Assembly: GCA_012728855.1 (NCBI GenBank)
Contig: JAAYEH010000178.1
Location: forward strand, 1 to 53,539
DNA length: 53,539 nt
Source of the DNA: Rhodopirellula sp.
GTDB lineage: Bacteria > Planctomycetota > Planctomycetia > Pirellulales > Thermoguttaceae
Reading direction: 5' to 3'
In this document: positions 36,438 to 45,576 of the stretch, one piece after another
Numbering within the stretch: position 1 is the first letter of the stretch
How the letters are laid out: each line of letters begins with the position of its first letter
Notes under the pieces: generated by a model
What the model was told of the DNA's origin: nothing
Databases searched by the model: none
The model's input: the letters and a program-made list of their open reading frames with translations, nothing else
Position numbers and translations under genes: made by a program

Positions 36438-37306
36438 GCCGCGCCTCCCGGCGTCCAGGCCCGGTTTTCTGCCATCAGAAGCCTGATCTTCTCGGCTACC
36501 ACGCTGGAAACCCCCTGCTTGATCGTGCGGAACAGTTCCGCGGGGAGCGGATCCTCGCGGGTGATGGTCGCCGCCGCTTGCTTCAGCCCGCGAGCCATGG
36601 CGATGCGGCAATCGGCGTAGATGTTGAGTTTGCAAATGCCGTTGCGGACGGCCGCTTGGATCTGGTCGTCGGGAGTGCCGGAACCACCGTGCAACACCAG
36701 CGGAACTTGGCTGACCGCGTTGATCTCCCGCAGCCGATCGATTGCCAGGTTGGGAGTCGATCGGTAGACGCCGTGCGCGGTGCCGATCGAGACGGCCAGG
36801 GCGTCCACCGCCGTCTGCTCGACGAATTTCGTCACCTCGACCGGGTCGGTGAGGACCGACTCGGCACAGGCCGTTTCCTCCAGGTCCATGCCGCCGACGT
36901 GCCCCAATTCCGCTTCGACGCTGATTCCGTGCGGATGGGCCAGTTCGACCGCGGCCTGGGTAAGTCGGACATTGTCGTCGAACGGCAGGCTGGAGCCGTC
37001 GACCATTACCGATGTGAAGCCGCAGTCGATCGCCTTCTTGACCAGATCCAGGTCGGTGGCGTGGTCGAGGTGCAAAGCGACGGGGATGGGGTGATGATCG
37101 GCCACCGCCCGCACCAGCCGCGGCACGTAAGTCATGCCGTTTCCGGCCAGATCCGACGGCAGGGCCATGAGGATCACGGGGGCGTGAAGGCTTTCGGCGG
37201 TCTCCAAGATCGCGCGGACCATCACGTCCTCGACACAATCGAAGCCGGGCACGGCGTAGCGGTTTTCGCGGGCATGGGCGAGAATTTCGCGGAGCGTGGT
37301 TAGCAT
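36434..37306 (-). CDS. Class II ketose-bisphosphate aldolase
   Basis: Zinc-dependent aldolase of the FbaA/GatY type, 290 residues, cleaving a ketose phosphate to dihydroxyacetone phosphate plus an aldehyde. Zinc and substrate regions are visible: AVPGFDCVEDVMV, HLDHATDLDLVKKAIDCGFT, SVMVDGSSLPFDDN, EAELGHVGG, IGTAHGVY, LHGGSGTPDDQI and KLNIYADCRIA. ATG 37306 is chosen (MLTTLREILAHARENRYAVPG); the frame stays open 18 residues upstream. It sits between an SDR and a 2-hydroxyacid dehydrogenase, consistent with a sugar catabolic operon. Confidence 0.93.
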   Translation of the reverse strand: MLTTLREILAHARENRYAVPGFDCVEDVMVRAILETAESLHAPVILMALPSDLAGNGMTYVPRLVRAVADHHPIPVALHLDHATDLDLVKKAIDCGFTSVMVDGSSLPFDDNVRLTQAAVELAHPHGISVEAELGHVGGMDLEETACAESVLTDPVEVTKFVEQTAVDALAVSIGTAHGVYRSTPNLAIDRLREINAVSQVPLVLHGGSGTPDDQIQAAVRNGICKLNIYADCRIAMARGLKQAAATITREDPLPAELFRTIKQGVSSVVAEKIRLLMAENRAWTPGGAA

Positions 37307-37399
37307 ACGGGCGCTGTCATTTCTCCATAGTGGAAGCTGGGCCGCAGCCAAACGAGCCAAACATGTCTACACGGCCCGCGAAACTCATCATCAATGACC

Positions 37400-38161
37400 C
37401 TATCGCATCAGCATCCCCCCCGACGCATCGAAGGTCGCGCCGGTTGTATAACTCGCCCGATCCGAAGCCAGGAAGACAACCGTGTTGGCCACCTCGGCGG
37501 GGTCGCCGATTCGCCGCAGCGGGATGCGGTTGAGGAGTTGGGCCTCGCCGGTGCTGAGGGTCTCCTGGATCATGTCGGTGCGCATGAAACCGGGGGCGAC
37601 GGCGTTGACGTAGATCCCGTGCGGCGCAACTTCGCGGGCCAGGGAGACGGTGAAGGCCACCAAACCGGCTTTGGCGGCGGCGTAGTGGGCGTGGCCGGTG
37701 GTCGAGCCCATGAATGCCGCTTGCGAAGAGATGTTCACAATTCGACCGGTCCGTCCGAGCGCCAGCCATCGCCGCACCGCCTCGCGGCCGGCGAGAAAAG
37801 GCCCCTTGAGGTTCACCGCCAGAGTTTCGTCCCACTGTAGTTCGGTCATGTCTTTGACGTAGGCGGTGGGCCACGTGCCCGCGTTGTTCACCAGCACGTC
37901 GAGAGGTCCGAGTTGTGATTCGCACTCGCCGAACATCCGCACGACGTCGGCGGAATCGGTCACACTCGCCTGCACGGCGATGGCATCGACGGCGTGCTCC
38001 CGGCGAATTCGGTCGACGAGGTCGGCGGCCTGTTGTCGGTGGCGAGAGTAGTTAACGGCCACCTTGGCGCCTTCCTGAGCCAGTCCCAGCGCGATGGCGC
38101 GGCCCAGTCCTCGCGAGCCGCCGGTGACCAGTGCGACTTTGTTTTGTAGGTGGAGATCCAT
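37400..38161 (-). CDS. Short-chain dehydrogenase/reductase (FabG-like)
   Basis: Classical SDR of 253 residues. The cofactor site TGGSRGLGRAIA (14-25), the NNAG strand, the catalytic Ser in NISSQAAF and the YAAAKAG Tyr-Lys pair are intact, followed by VNAVAPGFMRTDM. It likely oxidises a polyol or sugar using NAD(P). It is the first gene of the minus-strand arm and closely resembles the divergent SDR at 38603, sharing SSQAAFxGSTTGHAxY and the identical end GGMLMR, so the two look like duplicates. Confidence 0.9.
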   Translation of the reverse strand: MDLHLQNKVALVTGGSRGLGRAIALGLAQEGAKVAVNYSRHRQQAADLVDRIRREHAVDAIAVQASVTDSADVVRMFGECESQLGPLDVLVNNAGTWPTAYVKDMTELQWDETLAVNLKGPFLAGREAVRRWLALGRTGRIVNISSQAAFMGSTTGHAHYAAAKAGLVAFTVSLAREVAPHGIYVNAVAPGFMRTDMIQETLSTGEAQLLNRIPLRRIGDPAEVANTVVFLASDRASYTTGATFDASGGMLMR

Positions 38162-38200
38162 GAAGAATCAAAAAACGCCTCGTTCCAATATCTACGCCCA

Positions 38201-38300
38201 GTAGATCCCGCTTGCCGAGCGGGATCTTGCCACCGAGATCCCGCTGCGCAAGCAAGATCCTGCCCGGCCACTTAGGTTCCGCTCGGCAAGCGGAACCTAC
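38201..38300. repeat. Inverted pair of REP hairpins (BIME-like)
   Basis: Plus copy 38201-38225 (GTAG, ATCCCGCT, loop TGCCG, AGCGGGAT) and minus copy 38276-38300 (GTAG, GTTCCGCT, loop TGCCG, AGCGGAAC). The spacer holds a further partial copy (GATCCCGCTGCGCAAGCAAG). The stems match those at 19398, 34055 and 47205 except for compensating changes. Confidence 0.82.
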
Positions 38301-38431
38301 TGAGAACGAGCCATTCCCAAAATGGAGTCCCACCTACACTGGCGGAGATCGCCAATATATCCGGCGGCAAATCGCTTTCCAAGTATCGGCACGAAAATAA
38401 CTGCTGCAATCAGCCGAAAGCGCGGCCCAAG

Positions 38432-38522
38432 GGGGTCGGGCGTCTTTTCTCGTATCGGCCTCACCGCCGCTCGACACTTCCGACGCGGTCGATAGCCGAT
38501 ACGAGAAAAGACTCCCGACCCC
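38432..38522. repeat. Long inverted repeat, family member A
   Basis: Arms 38432-38459 and 38495-38522, 28 bases each with one mismatch: GGGGTCGGGcGTCTTTTCTC and its complement. The spacer (35 bases) is unrelated to that of the other copies. It ends 80 bases before the plus-strand SDR start. Confidence 0.85.
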
Positions 38523-38602
38523 TTCTTGGCTGCGGACGTTGCCGATTGGTCCGGCTTCAAGTTACAATCGCTGCCGCGGGCGAAACGATCGGAGCACCTT
38601 CG

Positions 38603-39364
38603 ATGGATCTGGAACTGCAAGGCAAAGTCGCGTTGGTCACGGGGGGGGCGCAAGGTCTCGGGCGGGCGGTATGTTGGAAGCTGGCGGCCGAGGGCGCCAA
38701 CGTGGCGGTCAACTACCGTCGCCAGGCCGAGAAAGCCGAAGCGGTCGCCGGCGAAATCCGCAGGGCATTCGGCATCGAGGCGATGAGCGTCGGCGGCGAT
38801 GTATCGCGGGAAGACGACGTGCGAGAGATGTTCGACCGCATCGAAGCAACGCTCGCACCCGTCGAGATTCTCGTCAACAACGCGGCGGTCTGCCCGACCT
38901 GTCCGGTCAAGGAGATGTCGCTGGACCAGTGGAGCGAAACGATCGATGTGAACCTTACCGGCACCTTCCTGACCAGTCGCGAACTGGTTCGGCGATTGCT
39001 TGCGGCCGGGCGGACCGGACGGATCGTCAACGTCTCTTCACAGGCGGCCTTTCGCGGTTCGACGACCGGCCACGCCCCTTACGACGCAAGCAAAGGCGGA
39101 ATCGTTTCATTCACCGTGGCGTTGGCCCGCGAATTGGCCCCCCACGGGATCGCCGTCAATGCCGTAGCGCCCGGCATGATGCATACCGAAATGACCGCGG
39201 CGGCTCTGCAGGCGAACGAACCGAAATACCTTGCCCGCATTCCGTTGAACCGCATTGCCGATACCAAGGAAATCGCCGACGTGATCGTCTTTCTGGCTTC
39301 GGCGCGGGCGAGCTACATGACCGGGGCCACGGTCGATGTGAGCGGAGGAATGTTGATGCGGTAG
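38603..39364 (+). CDS. Short-chain dehydrogenase/reductase (FabG-like)
   Basis: Classical SDR of 253 residues. Cofactor motif TGGAQGLGRAV, NNAA strand end, catalytic Ser in NVSSQAAF, YDASKGG (Tyr-Lys) and VNAVAPGMMHTEM are all present. GGAG is eight bases before the ATG. It is the first gene of the plus-strand arm (SDR, FGGY kinase, UroD-like) and duplicates the divergent SDR at 37400 in sequence and length. It probably oxidises a different polyol or interconverts epimers in the same pathway. Confidence 0.9.
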   Translation: MDLELQGKVALVTGGAQGLGRAVCWKLAAEGANVAVNYRRQAEKAEAVAGEIRRAFGIEAMSVGGDVSREDDVREMFDRIEATLAPVEILVNNAAVCPTCPVKEMSLDQWSETIDVNLTGTFLTSRELVRRLLAAGRTGRIVNVSSQAAFRGSTTGHAPYDASKGGIVSFTVALARELAPHGIAVNAVAPGMMHTEMTAAALQANEPKYLARIPLNRIADTKEIADVIVFLASARASYMTGATVDVSGGMLMR

Positions 39365-39397
39365 ACCCCGTTTGGGTTCGGACCTCGGAGGTACACG

Positions 39398-40945
39398 ATG
39401 GATTACCTGATGGGCATCGACCTGGGCTCGACCAGCCTGAAGGCGGTTGTCTACGACTCCGACGGAAATGTCATCGCGCGCGGCAGCCGCGCCACGGAGA
39501 AGTTTCACCCCAATCCCGATCATCCCGAATGGACCGTCTGGCAGCCCGAGCAGATCTGGGGCGGCACGGCCGACGCCATCCGTCAGGCCGTCCGGAGCCT
39601 CGACGACCCGCGGCGGATCCGCGCGGTCGCCGTCACCGGCATGGGCATGGACGGGCTGCCGGTCGACGCCGACGGCAACTGGCTCTACCCGATGATCAGT
39701 TGGCACGATCCGCGGACCGCGGGGCAGTTGAAGTGGTGGCAAGACCACATCGGCGCCGCCAAGGTCTTTTCCATCGGCGGCAATCCCCTCTGGCCGATCA
39801 ACTCGGCGCTGCGAATCCTCTGGCTGGCCGAAAACGAGCCGGAGATCCTCAAGCGGACGCATAAGTGGCTGCTCATCGAAGATTTCTTGAACTACATGCT
39901 CTGCGGCCGGCAGGTGACCGATTACAGCATGGCGTCGTGTACGCTTCTGTTCGATCAGCGGTCGCTGGAGTGGTCCGACGAACTGATCGAATTGTCGGGC
40001 ATCGATCGCCGCATTCTCTGCGACGTGTTGCCCAGCGGCACACCGATCGGCGAAGTGCATGACTGCGCCGCCGCCGCGACCGGACTGTCGCCCGGCACGC
40101 CCGTCGTTCTCGGCGGCCACGATCACATCTGCGGCAGCTTGCCGGTCGGTGTGTTTCGACCGGGAGTGGTACTGGACGTGACCGGCACATGGGAGACGGT
40201 GATGGCGCCCACCGCCGAACCGGTCCTCAAGGATGAACTCCGCGCTGCGGGCATCACCGTGCAGGCCCATGTGGCGCGGGGCATGCATACCGCCTGGGGC
40301 GGCAATGTGGCGGGTGAGATGGTCGAGTGGTATCGCCGGCAATTGGCCGGGGGCGACGCCGCGGCGAGCGAGTCGAGCGATAGCGGTCAGTGGACCCGGC
40401 TGATGGCCGAAGCGGCCCAGTCGCCGCCCGGGGCGCGGGGGGCGATGTTTTTGCCGCACATGTCGGCCGCCGCCTGTCCGGTCGTCGATTCGCGGAGCCT
40501 GGGCGTCTTTGCCGGCCTCACTCCGCTGGCCACGCGCGGCGATCTGTTGCGGGCGATCATCGAGGGGTTGGACTACCAGTTTCTCGATATCGTCTCCGCG
40601 ATGGAGACAGCCCTGGAGGTTCGCTTCGAAAAGCTCGTGGCGGTGGGCGGGGCCACACGCAACGCCTTCTGGATGCAGAACAAGGCCGACGTGGCGGGCC
40701 GGCCGGTCGAAGTGCCCGATATCGAAGAGGCGACGCCGCAGGGCGCCGCCATCCTGGCCGGCATCGGCGTGGGCGTTTACCGCGACGAAGAGGAGGCGTT
40801 CGAACGAATCTACCGGCCGGGGGCGGTCTACGAGCCGGACCGGCGGCTTTCGGAGAAATACGCGCGGTGGTTTGAGATCTATCGGGAACTGTACCCGGCC
40901 GCCAAAACCGTCAACCATCGGCTTTTCGAGGAATTCCTGACGTGA
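39398..40945 (+). CDS. FGGY-family carbohydrate kinase
   Basis: Sugar kinase of 515 residues, related to xylulokinase and other FGGY kinases. The phosphate-binding loop GIDLGSTSLKAVVYDSDGNV is at the N-terminus, and GMGMDGLPVDADG and GGHDHICGSLP follow. DVTGTWE and GGATRNAFWMQNKADVAGRPVEV near the C-terminus bind ATP. The Asp catalytic base is probably in ISWHDPRT. It would phosphorylate a ketose or polyol for the aldolase in this locus. CGGAGG lies seven bases before the start. It overlaps the next gene by four bases. Confidence 0.93.
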   Translation: MDYLMGIDLGSTSLKAVVYDSDGNVIARGSRATEKFHPNPDHPEWTVWQPEQIWGGTADAIRQAVRSLDDPRRIRAVAVTGMGMDGLPVDADGNWLYPMISWHDPRTAGQLKWWQDHIGAAKVFSIGGNPLWPINSALRILWLAENEPEILKRTHKWLLIEDFLNYMLCGRQVTDYSMASCTLLFDQRSLEWSDELIELSGIDRRILCDVLPSGTPIGEVHDCAAAATGLSPGTPVVLGGHDHICGSLPVGVFRPGVVLDVTGTWETVMAPTAEPVLKDELRAAGITVQAHVARGMHTAWGGNVAGEMVEWYRRQLAGGDAAASESSDSGQWTRLMAEAAQSPPGARGAMFLPHMSAAACPVVDSRSLGVFAGLTPLATRGDLLRAIIEGLDYQFLDIVSAMETALEVRFEKLVAVGGATRNAFWMQNKADVAGRPVEVPDIEEATPQGAAILAGIGVGVYRDEEEAFERIYRPGAVYEPDRRLSEKYARWFEIYRELYPAAKTVNHRLFEEFLT

Positions 40946-41961
40946 ACGGAAAAGAGAGAGTACACTGTGCGCTGCGAAGAGAGATCCCCGACGTCGTGCC
41001 GACCTTCGAGTGGTTCATCGACGCCGCGGTGGGTGAAACGCTCACTGGCAGCCGCGATCCACTCGAGATCGTGGCCAGATTGGATCTCGACGGAATCAAC
41101 ATTCGGCCCGACTATAGCAAGCGTCGGTTGGACGAGAAGACGCTTGTCGACGAATGGGGTGTCGAGCGCCAATTGACCGACGACGTGCTGCCGGCGCTCC
41201 GCGCCAGCCCCGTTGCCGACATCACCCGCCATCGCGAGTACGCATTTCCCGACCCGGCCGCCGCGCATCGATTCACCGCGTTGGAAGCCGCGCTGGAGCT
41301 TTTCGGCGATAGCAAGGCCGTGGTTCTCAATCTCCGCGACGGCTTCTCCGACATGCGTGATCTGCTCGGCTACCAGGAGGCGCTGATGGGGCTGCTTCTG
41401 GAACCTCAAGCGTTCGCGGAAATGCTGCGGCGCGTTGTGGACTATAACCTGGAACTGGCCGCCGTCGCCCGCCGCCGCTTCGGCATCGAGATCATCGCCA
41501 CCACCGACGACGTGGCCAATGCGGCCGGATTGCTGATGCGGCCCGAGACCTACTTCGACTTGATCGCGCCGCAGTTCCGGCGCGTGATCGGAGGATACAA
41601 GGATCTGGGCTGCTTGTGCATTAAGCACTGCGACGGAAACATCAATGCGGTGGTCGATTTCTGGATCGAGAGCGGAATCAACTGCCTCGACCCGATCGAC
41701 CCCGGTGCCGGCTACACGATGGGTGGGATGAAATCGCGCTACGGCAACCGCATCTGCCTGAAGGGAAACGTCGACTGCACCGGAGCGCTGTGCGATGGCA
41801 CGGCGGAGGAGGTCGCGAGGGAGGTTCGGCAGTGCATCGCCGAAGGCGGCCCCGGCGGAATGATCCTCTCGTCGAGCAACACGATCCACCGCGGCGTCAA
41901 GCCCGCAAACTACCGGGCCATGCTTGAAGCACGGAACTTTTCCCAGCAGCCGGGTTGCTAA
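40942..41961 (+). CDS. Uroporphyrinogen decarboxylase-family protein
   Basis: Protein of 339 residues of the UroD/methyltransferase fold. It begins (GTG) MNGKERVHCALRREIPDVVP, the typical opening of stand-alone UroD-like proteins, and carries CIKHCDGNINAVVDFWIESG and INCLDPIDPGAGYTM with a GGPGGMILSSSN strand end. Many such proteins outside haem synthesis act as methyltransferases with corrinoid proteins, but no corrinoid protein is here. The GTGA overlap with the FGGY kinase shows coupled translation, so it likely serves the sugar locus in a way not yet clear. Confidence 0.85.
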   Translation: MNGKERVHCALRREIPDVVPTFEWFIDAAVGETLTGSRDPLEIVARLDLDGINIRPDYSKRRLDEKTLVDEWGVERQLTDDVLPALRASPVADITRHREYAFPDPAAAHRFTALEAALELFGDSKAVVLNLRDGFSDMRDLLGYQEALMGLLLEPQAFAEMLRRVVDYNLELAAVARRRFGIEIIATTDDVANAAGLLMRPETYFDLIAPQFRRVIGGYKDLGCLCIKHCDGNINAVVDFWIESGINCLDPIDPGAGYTMGGMKSRYGNRICLKGNVDCTGALCDGTAEEVAREVRQCIAEGGPGGMILSSSNTIHRGVKPANYRAMLEARNFSQQPGC

Positions 41962-41980
41962 CCGTTTTCCCAAGTCCGAG

Positions 41981-42075
41981 GGGGTCGGGAGTCTTTTTTC
42001 CATGTCGGCCGGAATGAATCTGTCCATAATACAGAAGCGTTGCCCGGCCGACATGGAAAAAAGACTCCCGACCCC
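41981..42075. repeat. Long inverted repeat, family member B
   Basis: Perfect 32-base arms, 41981-42012 and 42044-42075 (starting GGGGTCGGGAGTCTTTTTTC), with a 31-base spacer. It starts 19 bases after the UroD-like stop and ends 66 bases before the GTG of the next gene. Confidence 0.92.
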
Positions 42076-42141
42076 TTCCCCGCTGCCAACCATTTCGTTC
42101 TTTCCAGCAACCTTGCTGCTTACCACCTCTCGGAGTTCATC

Positions 42142-45100
42142 GTGAGACCACTCGGCCTCGCACTCATCCTGTTCCTGACCGCTGCCACTGTGTCCTTTGC
42201 CCAACCGCCATCGCTTTCGTTCGAGGGCGCCGACTGGATCTGGTCGTCTGCCGCTCCGCTGGGCAATCTTGGCTCGATGTCCGCCGGTGTTGGCTATTTC
42301 CGTGCGGAAGTGGACATCCCGGAGAGCCCTGCGCTGAGATCGGCTGAGGTGACGATCACTGCCGACAACCTCTTCGTGCTCTACGTCAACGGTCGAGCGG
42401 TCGGCGAGAGCGAGGCGAACAACAACGCGTGGGGCAAGCCGAAACGCTGGGATCTCACCGGCCTGGTCGTGCCGGCGCGCACCGTGCTGGCCGTCGAGGC
42501 GGTCAACACTCTGCCAGGACCGGCCGGGCTGATCGTCTCGTTTGTCGCCGAGTTGTCCGATGGTCGGCGAATCCTCCTCGGCAGCGGCGCGAGTTGGAAA
42601 GCCAGCCCCAGCCAAGCCTCCAATTGGCAACAGCCGGAGTTCGATGACCAGAAGTGGCCGGCCGCGGCCGTGGTCGGCAACTACGGCGCCTCGCCTTGGG
42701 GCCGAGTCGCCGTGCCTGCCGTGGCGAGACCCGGCGGGGAACCGGTCGGCAAGGTCCAGAAGGCCGCCATGGATGCCTTGGAGCAAGCCGTTGCGCGCGG
42801 GCAGATCATGGCCGTCGCCGAGGCACCCCCGCCGGAGAATTTTTCCTGGCCCGCCGGGGTCGTGTTCGTCGGCAACGATTGCAGTCTCGAACGTCCCTAC
42901 AGCCATACCAACACCTCCGCAGACAGTCTCAGTGTGACGATCTTCAACCCGCGCAAGTCGCGTGCCTTTCCGGAGCACGATCTGCCCGCGCCGATGAAGA
43001 TCGGCCGCAAGCTTTATGCATTGGCGCCGGCACGCCCCGGGACAAAGCCGCGAGTGCTGGCCGACGCCGGCCGCGGCGCGCTGGGTTCACCGAACGTTTC
43101 CTTCGACGGCCGCTCGATCTACGTCTCGATGGCCTACGACGGCAATCCCTTCTTCCACATCTATCGGGTTCCCGCCGAGGGCGGTTCTCCCCGGCGACTG
43201 ACCGACGGGCCCTTTCACGACATCGATCCGGCGGAATTGCCCGACGGCCGTCTCGTATTCACCTCCACGCGAATCGGCCGCTTCGAGGAATACCACAATC
43301 CCCCCTCGCGCTCGTTGTTCGTGATGAAGGCCGACGGCAGCGACCTCTGTCCGCTTACGCACACGATCATCTTCGACAACGAGCCCGAAGTGATGGCCGA
43401 CGGCCGCTTGATCTGCACCACACCGCGCAGGGTTCCCGTTGAGATTGCCGCTGGCTCTGCAGACGACGCCCTTGCTTATGGTCGGCGAGGGTCGACCGCA
43501 TCGTTTTCGCGGCAACAATGCGGCGGTCACCGGCCTGATGGAGCTGCAATTCGACCGATACCGCGAAGTGGCGGGCGTCGATCGCCACGGCAACTTGCCC
43601 GATCCGGTCGCTACCGGCGCCGACGAAGTAGCGACGCTTATCGCACAGCTTCGCGGCGCCGATCGGACGCTGCATGTCTCGGCGGCGCAGCGATTGGGGA
43701 TCTTTCGCGATCCGGCCGCCGCGCCGGCGCTGTCCGACCGCTTGAAACAAGGTTGGCGCGAGACGCGAGTCGCAGCGGCGGTCGCGCTGGCCGCCTGCGG
43801 CACGCGCGATTCGATCGCGCCGCTGCTCGACGCGCTGGACGATAGCGACCCGATCGTCGCGGAGTCGGCGGCCGTGGCCCTGGAGAACCTCACCGGCCAC
43901 TCCGAACCGTTTGACGCATTTGCCGATGCGGAGAGCCGGCGCCGGCAGTCAGCCATTTGGCGAGCGTGGATCGCGAGCCAATCCTGGGCGGCCGTGGAAG
44001 ACGAACTGACTCGCCGGCTTCAAGACCCCAACCGCGACACGGTTCGGCGCGCCGCGGTGGCGCTCGGACATACAGGCGGCGACGCCGCGGCCGTCGCGCT
44101 GGCAGAATATCTCGCCGAACACCGCGGCAATAACCCCTTCCCCGAATGGCAAAGGACGCATCGCGGCGACGGCGCGCGATTCAATGCGCTCTCCGAGGTC
44201 AATCCCCGCACGATCCAGGCGGTCACCCGCGCCTTGGGCCATCTCAAGGCGGAAGCGGCCGTTTCGTTGCTCGCCGAAACGCTCGCCCAGCACGGCGACC
44301 CGGCCACCGGCAACCTCTTCCTCGCGGAAGCCGCCGCCGAAGCCCTCGGCCGCATCGGCACGCCCGCAGCCGAAGCCGCGCTCGTCGAAGGCTTTTCCAA
44401 ACTGCAAGACTATCCTCTCTACACGAGTTGGTATGGGGACCACCCGGCGCTGATGGCCTGCCACGCCTCCCCAATCCACTACTTCATCCTCGAAGCCCTC
44501 GACAGATGCGGCTCCACCGGTGCAGAAAGCATCCTCCCGCACATGATTCGCTCGCTGCCGGTCGATCCGGACCGTGCTCTGCTGCTTTCCAACGACGACT
44601 ACGAGACCCTCGTCGGCCGCATCCTCCGCCGCCACGGCGCCGAAAGGGCGGTCGTTGAGACTTGCCTGGCCATCCTCGGCGATCCTCAGGCTGCGAAGAC
44701 GGCATCGATCGAGGATGCGGTTTCCACCATGCACCGCTGCTGGGGTGGGCACCCTTGTCCGGAAAATCGCGCCGCTCAGGTTCTCTCGCTGGTTTGCCGG
44801 GATCCGCGGCATCAGCCGCGCGTGCTGGCGGCCTTCGATCGCTACCGTGCCAAGCCGACCGAGATACCCCGCGTATTCGACACGGGCATACCGGTGGTGC
44901 TCGAATTGCCCGTGAAGAACTGGGTCTGTTTCTTTCTTGCGCGCACGTTGGGGAATCTCGGCGATTCGCGCACCGTGACGCCGCTCATCACGGCGCTGAA
45001 ACAATCGCCTCCGGAAGCAGCCGGCGGGCGGCCGGATCCGCTCGGGCCCGGCGTACTTTTTCTGCACAACGATTTGACGCCCTGCTGGCGAGCCGCCGTG

Positions 45101-45355
45101 GCCTGGGCGCTGGGCCGCCTCGGCGACCGCCGCGCCGTGCCAACGCTATTGGACGTTGCCCGAGACCTGAAAAACGCCACCGACACCCGCCATGCCGCCG
45201 CCGAAGCCCTCGAGCGGATCGCCGACCCGGCCAGCCGGGAAGCGATTCGGCAGCTTGCCGCCGATTATCCGGAGCTATCCACGCGGCGAGCGCTGGAAGA
45301 GGCGGCTGATGCTTGTCGTCACGAGGAGCAAGTCGCCTCCGGACGAAGCCCTTGA
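42142..45355 (+). pseudogene. Broken PD40/haem/HEAT-repeat protein gene
   Basis: The first part starts at GTG 42142 (CGGAG seven bases upstream) with a signal peptide (LGLALILFLTAATVSFA). It continues through a sugar-binding-like domain (ADWIWSSAAPLGN; LFVLYVNGRAVGE) and PD40 blades (GSPNVSFDGRSIYVSMAYDG, GRLVFTSTRIGR, PEVMADGRLICTT). Around 43435 the frame is lost. The continuation, in the next frame (GEGRPHRFRGNNAAVTGLME and following, to 45355), holds a HEAT-repeat domain with many copies. Intact planctomycetal relatives carry a segment with a CXXCH haem motif between these parts, which is missing. A deletion of about 200 residues plus frameshift is the likely cause; an assembly error is possible. 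Confidence 0.75.
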
Positions 45356-45424
45356 ATCGGACCCGATGGTTGCATGGCCGACGCGCATCAGCCAGACTGG
45401 GAGGAGCGCGTCGGCGGATTGAAC

Positions 45425-45527
45425 GGGAAGGGGGTCGGGAGTCTTTTTCCGTATCGGCCACCGACTGCCTGGAACATGCCGAACGGCGTTGAGGCCGATA
45501 CGGAAAAAGACTCCCGACCCCCTTCCC
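45425..45527. repeat. Long inverted repeat, family member C
   Basis: Perfect 35-base arms, 45425-45459 and 45493-45527, the best preserved copy (core GGGGTCGGGAGTCTTTTTCC), with a 33-base spacer. It ends 49 bases before the sulfatase GTG. Confidence 0.93.
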
Positions 45528-45576
45528 GGTTCCAGGCCGTTTGGCTCTTGACTCTCGACTTCTTCAGGAGACCACC

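Larger units (their letters stand above)
38162..38602. other. Divergent control region between two SDR genes
   Basis: 441 bases between two divergent SDR genes. It contains an inverted REP pair (38201-38300) and a long inverted repeat (38432-38522), leaving about 130 bases for two promoters, most likely 38301-38431. No operator was recognised. Confidence 0.5.
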
